Assembly (NCBI GenBank): GCA_001642005.1
Contig: LWCA01000018.1
Span: 1-64,000, forward strand
Direction: 5' to 3'
Length of the DNA stretch: 64,000 nt
Source: Intoshia linei
Taxonomy: Eukaryota > Orthonectida > Rhopaluridae
The position numbers were made by a program, and so were the translations under genes. Below are positions 12,329 to 23,782 of the stretch, in pieces (positions within the stretch are counted from its first letter, which is position 1; each line of letters begins with the position of its first letter). A model generated the notes under the pieces. The model did no database searches and was not told the DNA's origin. It saw only the letters and a list, made by a program, of their open reading frames with translations.

Positions 12329-12977
12329 TTAATTTTTAATACTCATTCTGTTTCCTTTTGATTCGTGGATTTGTTCTTCTAGAATTCTATATGCCATGGG
12401 TTTGATGTTTTTGTAAATTGGTCCGCCGAATCGAGTCATTGGTTCTTCATTAATGCAAATATTTACATGATTTTCCATTTGACCTGGATTTATTTGATTA
12501 GGCGTACAATTAGGATCGACCATGTGCGATCCACAATCTCTTTCATCCACTGACATTGATTTGTACATTTCATCATTTTTTCTGTAATATTTACAATATC
12601 ACATTGATGCTATTCAATTTATTTACCTTCTTCGTATAATAATATCCAATTCGTTACCACATCTAAGAATCTCGCATTTTGCCTTTTTATGGGTTGAATT
12701 GGTCATGACAAAGTCAAAAACTATTTTATTAATATAATGTAAATAAATTCATACTTTGCAGTAATTCATCGTCTACTTTCATACCAGATTTTTCAGCTAT
12801 GGATCTTTGTCTAATCTACAAAATATTGTCAAAAAACGGTAAATAATGTACTCTATCAAAGTATAGTTTTTGTCCAATTTCTCTACCACCAGCCAACCTG
12901 AACCCCCATTGTCTTCCTGTATCGTGCCTTCGAAGTTGAACTCTGTAGTATGAATAATTTTTATTGCAGTTTTGCAT
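12329..12977 (-). CDS. Single-PDZ-domain protein, PDZ/LIM-like PDZ
   Basis: Four exons read in phase on the minus strand: 12977-12852, 12815-12755, 12720-12627 and 12581-12329, about 177 aa. Introns are 36, 34 and 45 nt. Residues from about 12 to 92 form a PDZ domain: VQLRRHDTGRQWGFRLAGG holds the carboxylate-binding loop (GFRL), followed by IAEKSGMKVDDELLQI and a final CEILRCGNELDIIIRR strand. The GFRL loop and the overall pattern resemble the N-terminal PDZ of PDLIM/Zasp proteins, which bind alpha-actinin at actin structures. No LIM domain follows; the C-terminal half is unassigned. I take the ATG at 12977; a good acceptor (CATACTACAG) inside that exon means the true start could be in an upstream exon. 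It is convergent with PSMA1. Confidence 0.78.
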
Positions 12978-13181
12978 TTTGGTCAGATTAAATTGTGCGA
13001 ATTTCAAATTCAGTAAAACTTATATAGGTTTGAAATTTGATATCGAAACTTTTAGTTTAATTTATACATTTTACATATTGAGAACAATTTAAACATTTTA
13101 TGGGAATGTATGTTTGATTATAGGTTTGTAGATTAAGTGAATATTAAATTTAATTTTATTTAAAATTCGGTAACATTTTAA

Positions 13182-14043
13182 TTATATTCCCAAGCCGAAA
13201 ACTGTTATTATACAATATATCCACTTGTTTTCCCATCGAATTGTACAACTCCCGTCTGTAGTAGAATCCCAATAACAGGAACTTGCTGTGTGAAGTCCAG
13301 CACCAGTTTTTTGCATTATGATGCAATTAACTAAATATTTAAATGTATTATGAAATTTTAAAATTTAATTAAAATTCTGTAAACTTATTTTGATGAATGG
13401 AAGGTCGGATATTTTGTGTTAATAAAAATGAATAAGAGGAATACACTTGTTAAAAAAAAAAATTTATGAGCGCAGTTTAGCGGTCACTAGTAATTTTCAA
13501 TCCAAATACTCATTTTTTTAAAATAAAAAAATGAAATCAGCATTATGTAGAAAAAATTACCAATATATTTGAAAGGTTTATTAAGTTTGGCTAATTGACT
13601 CAAGCATGATTCAATTATTGTCGTAGTCCACTGGTTTATTTTAGTCTGATGGTATGAGCTATTTCCAATAACACTTTCAATAGACTAATAAATGTAACAT
13701 AAACAACTATTATCAAGCTTTGATGCAGCCGCACCAACATTATATTTTAATAATACAATTAGTTCACTGAAAACCCTGTAACGTTTCCATGGAAATATTG
13801 ATTGATATTTTTAAAAAACTTTAAAAAATACATTCCGCCAATGAACAATAATGTAGCATTGGTTTTTAAATATCAAGTATATTAAGAGAATACAAATAAA
13901 AACCTCTTTAATTATATTGCTGACTTCATCCACCACGAAACTTGTCTAGTTTTTCAATAAATTTAAATTTAGATAATTTTTTTTAAACATTAAAGTAAGT
14001 TAAATAAATCCCTTACTTCTTCGGAATTTTGTAAATCGTCCAT
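13182..14043 (-). CDS. DYNLT1: Dynein light chain, Tctex-type
   Basis: Four short minus-strand exons, all in phase: 14043-14017, 13945-13904, 13684-13561 and 13330-13182, giving 113 aa, the normal family length. The N-terminus [19 protein letters not shown], the central [20 protein letters not shown] and the C-terminal half ([28 protein letters not shown], ending FGLGI) follow human DYNLT1 almost column by column. The protein is a homodimeric light chain that binds dynein intermediate chain and cargo. No exon is long enough to look like a gene alone. The gene is divergent from EPRS (574 bp between start codons) and ends 205 bp upstream of the PDZ gene start. Confidence 0.95.
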
Positions 14044-14616
14044 AAATTTCAATATTAGATTAAACTTTAGAAATTTTCCAAATTGTATATCGTTGGTATC
14101 TATACAACTCTAAACAAACGGTGAATACACGGAACGAATTGGTTGGTTAAATTGGTTGAATTCAGACACATTTATCACTGAAGTAGAAAATTATTTAATT
14201 TAATTTTATACTTATTTCATTTTACTTGTAACCTTGTATTATAATTTGTATTTGTTTGATTTTTTCATAATTAAAATGAGTAAAATAATTTTACAAGAGA
14301 TTACATTAAGATGGTTTGTTACAATTATGCTATGATTTAAATGCTTTTGTTTAAGTTTTTAGTTTTTTTATAATTTAAAAATTAAAACAATAAAAGCGTA
14401 ATAACCAAAAAATAATGGTGATTCAAACTTATATAATTATCAAATAATTTTAATATCAATCAAAATATTTGTGGTGACAACAAAGATTGAATATAGTTGA
14501 AATTTAAATTAAATAAAAATTAACGTGCTGTTCCCAACCAATTATTTATATAAATAGCTATTTTCTGGTTTATTAATTTTTACCAATATACTTACAAATT
14601 TATACTTTTCCCAAAA
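14044..14616. promoter_or_regulatory. Shared upstream region of DYNLT and EPRS
   Basis: A 573-bp interval between two divergent start codons. It is A+T-rich, with no transposon ends recognised and no exon seen. By position it must contain both promoters, but no specific motif can be named from sequence alone. Confidence 0.4.
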
Positions 14617-17600
14617 ATGGTAATTTTAACATGCAAACATTTCATCCCTTTAATATTATTGTTTGTTATTTTTAGACGTGCAGAATGGAACAAGGCGGAA
14701 AATTTGTATATATTAAATCTTCTGGGAACCAAGAAATTGTGGTTCGATTTCCTCCAGAGGCGTCCGGGTAATTGTTTTTAATTATTGTTATATCGCAGTG
14801 TTAAAGTTATAATGTTCTATTTGAATTTTTGACAAAAATGATGTTTTTGATGAAAAATGTTGTAAATCATATCTTACATTTTATTAAAAAAATTAATATA
14901 TAGCTTGAAAACGTATTATTTTATGATATAACGAACATTTACCTGTTCAATTACTAAATTTTGACTCGGTATTTCATTACAAAATTATCAAATTCCTATT
15001 AAAAATAACCTCACAGATTCTAAAAAGAAAGATATTAAAAGTATGTTAATTAAAATGGACAATGAGTAAAGAATTTTATAATTTAAACAAATTGATAATT
15101 AATTTTGATGATAAAAATGTTAAATGTTAACATTTTCTATAGAATATTGTTCTATTTGCAATTTTTTCAAATCAAATAGTTAGACTGATTGTTCCATTAG
15201 TGAAATTTAAGTTCTGAAAAACAATGATTTTTTTATTTTTATCGTACGAAACTTTTCAATATACTTTAACAAATATTAACAAATTAAATTGTATCATTAA
15301 AGTTCAATATAAAAATTATATTTTATGCAATATAGTATATTTAAACTTTAAATTCGATTGATGCAAATAGAACATTATGATTCTAACACTGCGATATATG
15401 TATTTTAATCGAAAAGCATTTAGTCTGGGTGCACATGGATTTAGGTGTTAGCATAACATGAATAGAAGTTCCATCGACTAGGGGTGGGCACCTTATCATG
15501 GTGACGGCTTGGATGGTAGATTATTATAATTTGGCGGGCCGGACACATTAAACGTTTAATACCACTTGTGAGTATTTAGTAGGATGACAGTGCACTGCAC
15601 TGCGGTGGATTAAAATAATAAAAATATAAAATGGAATAAAAATACGGGAACGGGCGTAAGTTGCCCATCCTTGCCGTAAACCAGAGGTGGGGAAGCATTT
15701 ACTGGTCGAAGGCAACACTAACGTCCCAGAAAGATTTAATAAGGTCGTACTTTTCTAAATAAAATTTAATCAAATACAGCAGTTATTTTCATAGGGTTAC
15801 TGGCACCCCAAGGGGTAAATACGAAAATTTTAGATGATTGGTGAATGATAAATTATTAGCATATTTTATTCAGTTTAGTAAAATCTTATCAGAAAAAACT
15901 CAAATTTTACCAACTTTTTTGAAAAAATCCGCACTTTCCCACCTCTGCCGTAGACTAATACAGTATAACCTCTGTTATTCGCGAAAATGGAGATTAGAAA
16001 TATCGGGTGAATAACGGAATATAATTATAATATTAATTTTTAATTATTTTAAAATATTGCATTATACTGACTAAAATTTTACTAAAACTTATTATAACTT
16101 GATAATGATGAAATAATTAGATTTTTGCACATTGGACACGCTAAAGCAGCTTTATTAAATCAATATTATCAGAAACAATTCAACGGAAAATTGATAATGC
16201 GTTTTGATGACACCAACCCCAATAAAGAAAAATCAGAGTATGAAAAAGCTATATTACAAGATTTGAAAACATTAAAAGTGGAATGGGATATCCACACTTA
16301 TACATCTGATAGTTTTGAAAAAATTTTGGATTTTGCAAATATAATGATTAAAAACGATTTGGCATATGTAGATGATCGATGTGTTGAAATAATTAGAAGT
16401 GAACGAGAAAAAATGATTGAACCAATTTGTCGTAACAATACAACCAGTGAAAATTTGAAAAAATGGCAGGAAATGATAGACGGAACGACCTATGGAAAAC
16501 AATGCTGTTTGCGTGCCAAAATCGACTACGCTTCTTTTAATGGTTGTATGCGAGATCCCGTAATATACCGTTGCTGTGAAACTCAGCACCCTCGAACCAA
16601 AGACAAATACAAAGTCTACCCAACTTATGATTTCGCGTGCCCTATTGTTGATAGTATTGAAAATGTGAGTCACGCTATGCGTACCTCGGAATACGCCGAT
16701 AGAGATCATCAGTATTATTGGTTTTGCGACGCTTTGAAAATTAGAAAACCTCAAGTATTGAGTTACAGTAGATTGGGATTGGAGTATACTCTATTATCAA
16801 AGCGAAAATTGGCCTATTTAGTGGAATCAAAATATGTTAATGGATGGGACGATCCACGATTTCCAACGGTTCGGGGAATGTTTAGAAGAGGTATGACATT
16901 GGAAGGTTTAAAGGAATTTGTAATTGCACAAGGGTTTTCAAAAAGTATTACCAATATGAGTTGGGATAAAATTTGGGGATTTAATAAAAAAATAATTGAC
17001 GTCATTGTTCCACGATACACAGCAATCGATCAAAATTGTGTTATTATATCACTGGTTAATTTTAAAAACTGTTATAATGATAAATTCGAAATTGACGTTG
17101 ATTTACACCCTAAAAATTCAAAAATTGGTTCAAAGAAGATATTATGTTCGGATCAAGTATACATCAATTACAAGGACGCAATCGAATTGAAACTAAACTC
17201 TCGTGTTACATTAATTAAATGGACCAATATTGAGATTTTAAAAATTAAACAGGTTGACAACAAAATTGTTGAAATTGTTGCAAATTTACTTGTTGAAGAT
17301 AAAAATTTTAAAAATACAAACAAACTTTCTTGGATCTCTGCAAATGATCAACTTGTTAAAATTGAAGCCACCCATTATGGAAACATACTGACAAAATGTA
17401 AACTCGAAAAAAATGACGATTTTAAAAAGTTTATCAATCACAAATCCATGTCGAAATTTTTTCTACTTGGTGAAAGTTCAATGAAAATCAAAGCGGGCGA
17501 TTCTATACAAATTATGCGAATGGGGTATTATATATGCGATGCTGTCGATGCAGATGGAACTTTGAATTTAATTGACATACCGGATGGTCGAGCTACAAAT

Positions 17601-20272
17601 TTGTCTACTTGCGACTCTGTTTCGAATGTCAAGAATCCAAATGAAATTAAAAAACTTGTTGATGCTATAACTAATTGTCTTAAAGACATTCAAATAGCTG
17701 AAGCTAAGGGAAATGAACCAATTCTACTCAAGAAACAAAGAAAATTAATCGATTTGAAAAAACGATTTAAGGGCATGGCTGGAGAGGAATTTAACCCCGA
17801 TTCAGCAAGTGTGAAAACTGAAAAAAAATCGACCAAAACCAAGTCTAAAAAAAACAAAAAAACTGACCAATCAAAAAAACAAGAAAAAACCCAAGACTTA
17901 AAATCAGCAAAACCGGTTGAAGATTCCAAAAAAAATACTAAACTTGGTATGGACGTTAAAAAAAGTGAAAATTTTAACAAATGGTATACTCAAGTTTTAC
18001 AAAAGGCGGAAATGATTGAATATTATGATGTCTCCGGGTGCTACATTATTACTCCTTGGTCTTTTTTTATTTGGGAAGCAATTAAAGAATATTTAGATAA
18101 AAAAATTAAAAGTTTTGGGTTTTCTAATGCATATTTTCCAATGTTTGTCAGTGAAGCTGCTTTGCAAAAAGAAGAAACTCATATCGCTGATTTTTCACCA
18201 GAAGTTGCATGGGTCACTCAATCTGGTAATTCTGTAATGGCAAAGAAGATTGCAATTAGACCTACAAGTGAAACTGTAATGTATCCTACATTTTCAAAGT
18301 GGGTTCAATCTCATCGGGATTTACCAATTAAAATTAACCAATGGTGTAATGTCGTTAGGTGGGAATTTAAGGATGCTATGCCATTTGTTAGGTCCAGAGA
18401 GTTTTTATGGCAGGAAGGCCATTCCGCTTATTCGGATAAAAATAGTGCAATGAATGAGGTGTACGAAATTATTGATCAATATGAATATATTTATGAAAGT
18501 TTACTGGCTATACCTGTTATTAAGGGGAAAAAAACTGAAAAGGAAAAATTTGCTGGTGGGGATATGACTACAACTGTTGAGGTGATAGTTACTCATTCTG
18601 GCAGAGGCGTTCAAGTAATTTTTACATTTATTTATTTTTATATTTTCAAACTCACATGGGATTTTTACTATTAGTGTATTGATATATTTTTTAGTAAAAT
18701 TTAGGGTTTACAAAACGTTAAATGGAATATATTAGCCATATAGAATGAATCAATTTTTAATTATTCCAAGTTACAATTACAGTTGGCCCAATGACAAATT
18801 TTGACCGTATATAAAATTCTGTGTTTTTAAGAAAATATTTAAGAAAACTAACATTTTTTCAAAAACATAAACATCTACATCTAACATTAATAACAAGTTT
18901 ATTTATTTTGATTTAGGCCGCAACTTCTCATTTCTTGGGACAGAATTTTTCTAAAATTTTTGACATTTCTTATATTGACACTGAAACCAATGAAAACTCT
19001 TTTGCGTATCAAAATTCTTGGGCAATTACAACAAGGTCGATTGGTTTAATCACAATGATTCACGGTGACGATAAAGGAATGATTTTACCACCCAAGGTTG
19101 CAAAATATCAGGTTATTTATAATTCACATATATAATATAGTGGAATAGTGGTCGTGATTTAAGTTTTAAGATTTAAAAATGGCATGTAAAGTAGAAATCT
19201 GCATTGACCGTAATCTTAGCCGATTATTTAAAATATTTATTATTACTCTTACACGTTATCTGTTCATTTGTGTGTAGAGGCGAACCTGCCATTGTTCGAG
19301 TTTCCTAAATATAAAATATAAGTTTAAAAATTTTAAATCTAGGTGGTTATTATTCCATGTGGACTAAAAGCCTCTTTACCAGAAAAAGAATCTCAAGAAG
19401 TAATACAATGCTGTGAAAGCGTAAAATCTATTCTTGAAGATAAAAATGTTCGAGTACATGTTGATAATAGAGACAATTATTCACCTGGTTGGAAATTTAA
19501 CTATTGGGAATTAAAAGTATTTAATTATTTTGAATTATTGACATTTTTCCTTTCAAAAAAATTATAAAGTATACTTTTAGGGTGTTCCCCTCCGCTGTGA
19601 AATCGGACCTCGAGACGTGAAAAGCAAATCATTGACATTTGTTAGAAGGGATACTTGTGAACGAGTCAAAATGGGCTTTGATAACATGATGTATGCTAAC
19701 GTAGTTAATTTATTTAACTTAATACATGATAATTTACTCACCAGGTACATTTACATTAATGTAATGTTATATTGTTTTTATTATATTTTTTAATATTATT
19801 AGAGCTACAGAAAGACAACAAGCTACACTTTCCACTTGTACAATTTTTGAAGGTAATTTATATTATTATCAGTGTAATTTTTACTTACCGTTAAATTTCA
19901 TAAACCCATTCGAAATGGTCGATTCCCCTCCTTAACTTTGTTTTTATATTTTTAGAATTTAATGTATTTTTTTAATAGAAAGTTTACAAGCAATAAAACA
20001 GAATAAAATTATATATGCACCATTTTGCCTTGGTCAAAAATGTGAAGAAGAATTTAGAAAACTTACAACGATCGTGGAGTATTTTATTTAATAAAACTAT
20101 TATTTAATTATTATGGTTTAACAAACAATTTAGAAGCGACAAGCAATTAATGGGAGCCAAATCTTTGTGTATTCCGTTTAAAAAGATTGCAGTGGTTACC
20201 TCAGAAAAGTGTATTAACCCCAATTGTACTTCCACACCTACAGATTACGTTTATTTTGGACGATCTTATTAA
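14617..20272 (+). CDS. EPRS1: Bifunctional glutamyl-prolyl-tRNA synthetase, reduced form
   Basis: Nine exons join in phase: 14617-14619 (ATG only), 14676-14767, 16121-18614, 18917-19111, 19343-19516, 19581-19744, 19803-19852, 19979-20078 and 20134-20272, about 1136 aa. The GluRS half has [20 protein letters not shown] (HIGH at about residue 35) and the LLSKRKL motif at about 256. One WHEP-like helical repeat lies at about 540-595, then a Lys-rich linker. The ProRS half (from about 643) has class II motifs [30 protein letters not shown] and a C-terminal zinc-type region ending FGRSY. Human EPRS has about 1512 aa with an N-terminal GST-like domain and three WHEPs; here the GST-like domain is missing and only one WHEP is seen. 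The upstream ATG could be replaced by an in-frame ATG at 14685. An AATAAA lies at 20289. Confidence 0.97.
14791..15396. mobile_element. TA-flanked element with ~40-bp inverted ends
   Basis: TATCGCAGTGTTA then ATAATGTTCTATTTG at the left is inverted at the right end (about 15366-15396), with TA at 14789-14790 and 15397-15398. It is 606 bp, A+T-rich, with no reading frame. The TA target suggests the Tc1/mariner superfamily. Confidence 0.75.
15479..15673. mobile_element. Probable hAT-type MITE (GGGGTGGGCA ends)
   Basis: TAGGGGTGGGCACC at the left and GTTGCCCATCCTTG at the right are imperfect inverted repeats. Flanking 8-mers CCATCGAC and CCGTAAAC agree at only five positions, so the duplication is decayed or overwritten by the neighbouring element. 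Confidence 0.5.
15682..15947. mobile_element. hAT-type MITE (CAGAGGTGGGGAA family)
   Basis: The ends CAGAGGTGGGGAAGC and TTTCCCACCTCTG are inverted repeats. Flanking 8-mers CCGTAAAC (15674-15681) and CCGTAGAC (15948-15955) match at seven of eight positions. Related copies begin at 35727 and 54546. Confidence 0.75.
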
Positions 20273-21155
20273 AATATGAATTAATTGAAATAAATTTATT
20301 CTAATTTTTCTTATTTTTTGTGGTATGGATCAGATCAGTTATTATTAAACGGTGCGGCGCACTGGTGCGCCGTGAGTAGAGTTCAAATGTGCCTTAAAGA
20401 TATTTGAGTTGTTTATACATTTTTAAAAATTAGTGTCAAACTTTAGACTTTAAACGTCAAAGATTAACCATTATTTGATGAATATTTTGGAATTTAATAA
20501 TTAAATAATTTAAATATGGTAAACACCAAAAATATCAACATTACATCATACAACAAATGTTCTTTACCAGAGAATATTCTTAAATGCAACCATTTTTACT
20601 AAAAATCAAAAATCCACTTATATTAACCCTTAAGGGAAAAATATTATAGAAAATTTATAAAACTAGAAAAGTAAATTAAATTTTTTTTTGAATTTTAGTT
20701 ACAGACTTGACAAATTACTATTTTTGATATTTTATTAAATAAAAAGAAAAAATTTTTTTTTTTAGTAGTTTATGCAATTTTATAATTCTTGCTTAATTAT
20801 GTATTTATATAAATTCACAGTAACCCGTAAAATGTACACCTTTGCAATTCAATAAGAGTAAAGGTGATAAATTTTATTTAATGCAAAAAACTTGTCTTAA
20901 AAATTATATTTATAATTAGATTTTTCTTTAAGGGTTAGTAAAATTGGGTTTTTCTTTTTAGGGTTGGTACATTTGGATTAGTAATAATCGTTGAATTTAA
21001 GAAGACGCACTTTACCAAATCAAAGTATTTTTGCATTATTATAATTTTATATTTATCGTTTTTAATCTTTGCATATTTTCGAATATCAATGTGCTTTTTT
21101 CTGATAAAAATTTAAAGTGAGCCAAATTTTTATTTATTTCACAGGTGCACCTTAA
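20273..21155. other. Intergenic, no gene seen
   Basis: It starts with the EPRS 3' end and continues as A+T-rich sequence. A G+C-rich near-palindrome GGTGCGGCGCACTGGTGCGCC sits at about 20351-20371 and may be a transposon terminus. One or two copies of the GGGTTGGTA motif occur at about 20930-20970. The interval ends at the piggyBac target TTAA. Confidence 0.5.
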
Positions 21156-23205
21156 CCTGTTAACTGGTTTACAATTTTAAAAGTGTCATCATTTCAGTGG
21201 ATGCAAAAAATAATAAATATATTTTTATGGTTAGTTTATTTTACTAGGTTAAATAGATTATGCAAGAATAATTATAATTTACTAGTAATTTTTAACAGTA
21301 TGATAAATTTTAAAACATAGTATACACAATGTTTTATCACATTCTTTACATCCATATATCGTGTCCGTTCTTTTGTTTTGACTTGAGCATACATGATATT
21401 TTCGCCTTTTAGTTTTTCCCCATAAAGCTTCAATAAAATGTCTCCCAGAAAGTCTCAGAGGAGTCTCAAAATCTGAAGTTGATCGGATACGCTTGTACGT
21501 TGGATGTCTATATTTCATTATAATATTTTCAATATAAAATTAACTCTTTCCATAGAACCGCCATTTTTTTATACACAATATACGCATTCAAGGTGGACAT
21601 ATCGATAATTCTTCTGAATTGTTTGATGTAATACTTTTTAAGTTGCTTTCGGGTAGTACAATAGGATGCCACGAAAGAGTCATTTAAATCTACACCTCCT
21701 ATTGCGTCATTATAATCAATAGTAACATTTGGTTTAACTTTAGCTTCTTTATATTGATACTCTATTGTTTTAACTGAATCATTATGGTAGGTACTCATGA
21801 TGTACACGTCCTTCTTATCTTTCCATCTCAACACCATTATTCTGTTTTGATAAAGGGCCCTCATTTCACCTTTTTTTAATTTACCCTGTTTTAGTTCTTT
21901 CGGTAACCCCAATCTATTAATTCTAAATGTTCCCACAGCGTCGGTTTTATGTTTACATAAAGTTTTGAATAATGAAATAGATGAAAAAAAGTTAATCATG
22001 TGAACGCAATAACCTTTGTTTAAAATGTCGTTCATTAATGTAAGGACAACCTTTGTACTTTAATATTTTTCGGTTTCGAAATCACTGTGGAAGCAAGTAT
22101 CTTTACCAGTGTATATAAAGAACTTCCATATATATCCGGATGATGATTCACATAATTCATATAATTTTATTCCGAAACGTGAACGTTTTAGAGGAATGTA
22201 TTGTTTCCAGCTCAAGCGACCTTTCCATAACCTCAACGATTCATCTATTGATACATTTTTTCCAATTCTAAAACATTGCTGAATTTTGTATTCATATGCT
22301 GGAGAATAGGCCATATTTTTCGTAATTTTTGGGGTATATCGTGAGAAATATTGGTATTGTCAGAAAAGTGTAAAAATTTAAGAAGTAGTAAAAACCGTTT
22401 CTCTGTAAAAACTTGTCCAAAAAACGGCGTTTCAATCATAGGACTGCGGGAAAAATACATAGCAAATGTTGGTTTTTATATAATTCCTTATAATAGTATT
22501 ATAGCAAGTAATTGCCTTATTTCTGATGGGTATCTACGTGTCCAATCATAAACTCTAAATATTGCTATAAAAAATTATATTTATATTTACCTGCATTTTA
22601 ATTTTATTTCTAAATTATTTATGAATTGTTCCATATACAAATTAGTTTCCTTACTAATTAATTCAATTATTGGTTGATCAAAATATAGTTTGAAATATGA
22701 TATTGGATCATCAGGATTATTTATGTTTACTTTGATGCCGGGATTTGATATAAATTCTAAAGTTTCTCTTTTTTGACCATTGGAATACCATATATCTGAG
22801 TTTGTATTGGTATTTGGTAATTCATCTTCAGAACTCTCATACAATAAATAATCAACGGATATATCATCAGAATAATAACTCATTTAAAATAAAATAATAG
22901 TTTAATGTAAATATAAAATTGCGTATTAATTAATTAACCATGGAATTAAAAAATTAAAGTTGACTAACTTTTATTTCTAAATTGACTGTACAGTAAAATC
23001 TCGATTATTGCATGAATAATTAATGTTTCTGCATTGTCTAATAATAATTCTATATGTCTGAATGTTGACATAGTATTTAATTTAATAATTTTAACATGGT
23101 TGCTATGTTTTAAACCGGTATAATTTTGATTTTACAAAACGCATATAAGCGTCTCTACCACTACATGATGACATAAAAAAGACGCACATATGCGGTTCTA
23201 ACAAG
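21156..23205 (-). mobile_element. Decayed piggyBac-type transposon with both ends
   Basis: TTAA at 21152-21155 and 23206-23209 flank a 2050-bp element. The termini C(C/T)TGTTA are inverted, and subterminal inverted copies of TGTCATCAT...AGTGG lie about 30 bp inside each end (about 21184 and 23155-23175). TTAA targets with short terminal plus internal inverted repeats are the piggyBac hallmark. The transposase relic is on the minus strand. Confidence 0.88.
21282..22883 (-). pseudogene. piggyBac transposase, broken
   Basis: Fragments in order on the minus strand are: an acidic N-terminus (22883-22587); the region IFRVYDWTRRYPSEIRQLLA with two in-frame stops around 22460-22560; RSPMIETPFFGQ to FLHFSDN; a frameshift near 22255; then SIDESLRLWKGRLSWKQYIP, which carries the first catalytic Asp; then HMINFFSS, where the family has an Asp before NFF, so the second catalytic residue appears lost; then YNDAIGGVDLND with the third Asp; and finally a Cys-rich C-terminal finger (HVCSSQNKR...CKECDKTLC). 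Stops, a frameshift and the missing Asp make it inactive. Confidence 0.92.
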
Positions 23206-23782
23206 TTAAAGTAAAAAAGATTAAGAAACACTTGTTTAGATTAAAAATCTAACAAATTAACATATCCTCAATTTTATAAAAGGCAAAAAATTTAATAAAA
23301 ATTATAAATTATAGTAAATAACAAAATTGTAACATTCTCATGAAAATATTTAAAAAAAGTACAAAAAATTTTAAATATACATATGTAATTGATTTTTATT
23401 GTATTTACAAAATTATTAAATTTTCTTAACAAATTATGGTTGGATAATTACTAAAAATAATCATATGGATAAACTACATTTTATACAATAGGACTGATCA
23501 ACAAAGAATGGTGAAGCCAAATTATTTTACTGTCTACTTTGTTTTAAAATTAAAAAAAATCATTTTGAGGGAAATTGAAAAAAGTTAAAAGACCGCTCAG
23601 AGTGCGACACAGTATAGAATTTTGAAATTACACTAAATAATCAACGTTTAACATATGGCTCTTTTAGATTGTGATAATTATTTTGTATTACCAATTTAAA
23701 TTTTAAAGACATGAAAATGTTTAATTCAACTCCTAACTTTATTATTGAAATTTCTATTATTTAAATTTAATTATCGTTCAAA
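23206..23782. other. Upstream region of CCT8, no other gene seen
   Basis: A+T-rich, with no transposon ends and no exon recognised. By position it includes the CCT8 promoter. Confidence 0.4.

Larger units (their letters stand above)
14768..16120. repeat. EPRS intron 2: stack of MITEs
   Basis: This 1353-bp intron is almost entirely transposon-derived: 14791-15396 (TA-flanked inverted repeat), 15479-15673 (GGGGTGGGCA ends), 15682-15947 (CAGAGGTGGGGAA ends) and a solitary pogo-like end at about 15960 (CAGTATAACCTCTGTTATTC). All copies lack coding capacity. Confidence 0.75.

Noticed and set aside
16272-17980. Several open frames antisense or out of frame within EPRS
   Set aside because: EPRS exon 3 is clearly coding; the others are shadows without family similarity.
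20351-20371. G+C-rich palindrome as a transcription terminator
   Set aside because: The locus is eukaryotic; the palindrome lies after the EPRS poly(A) signal and more likely marks a transposon end.
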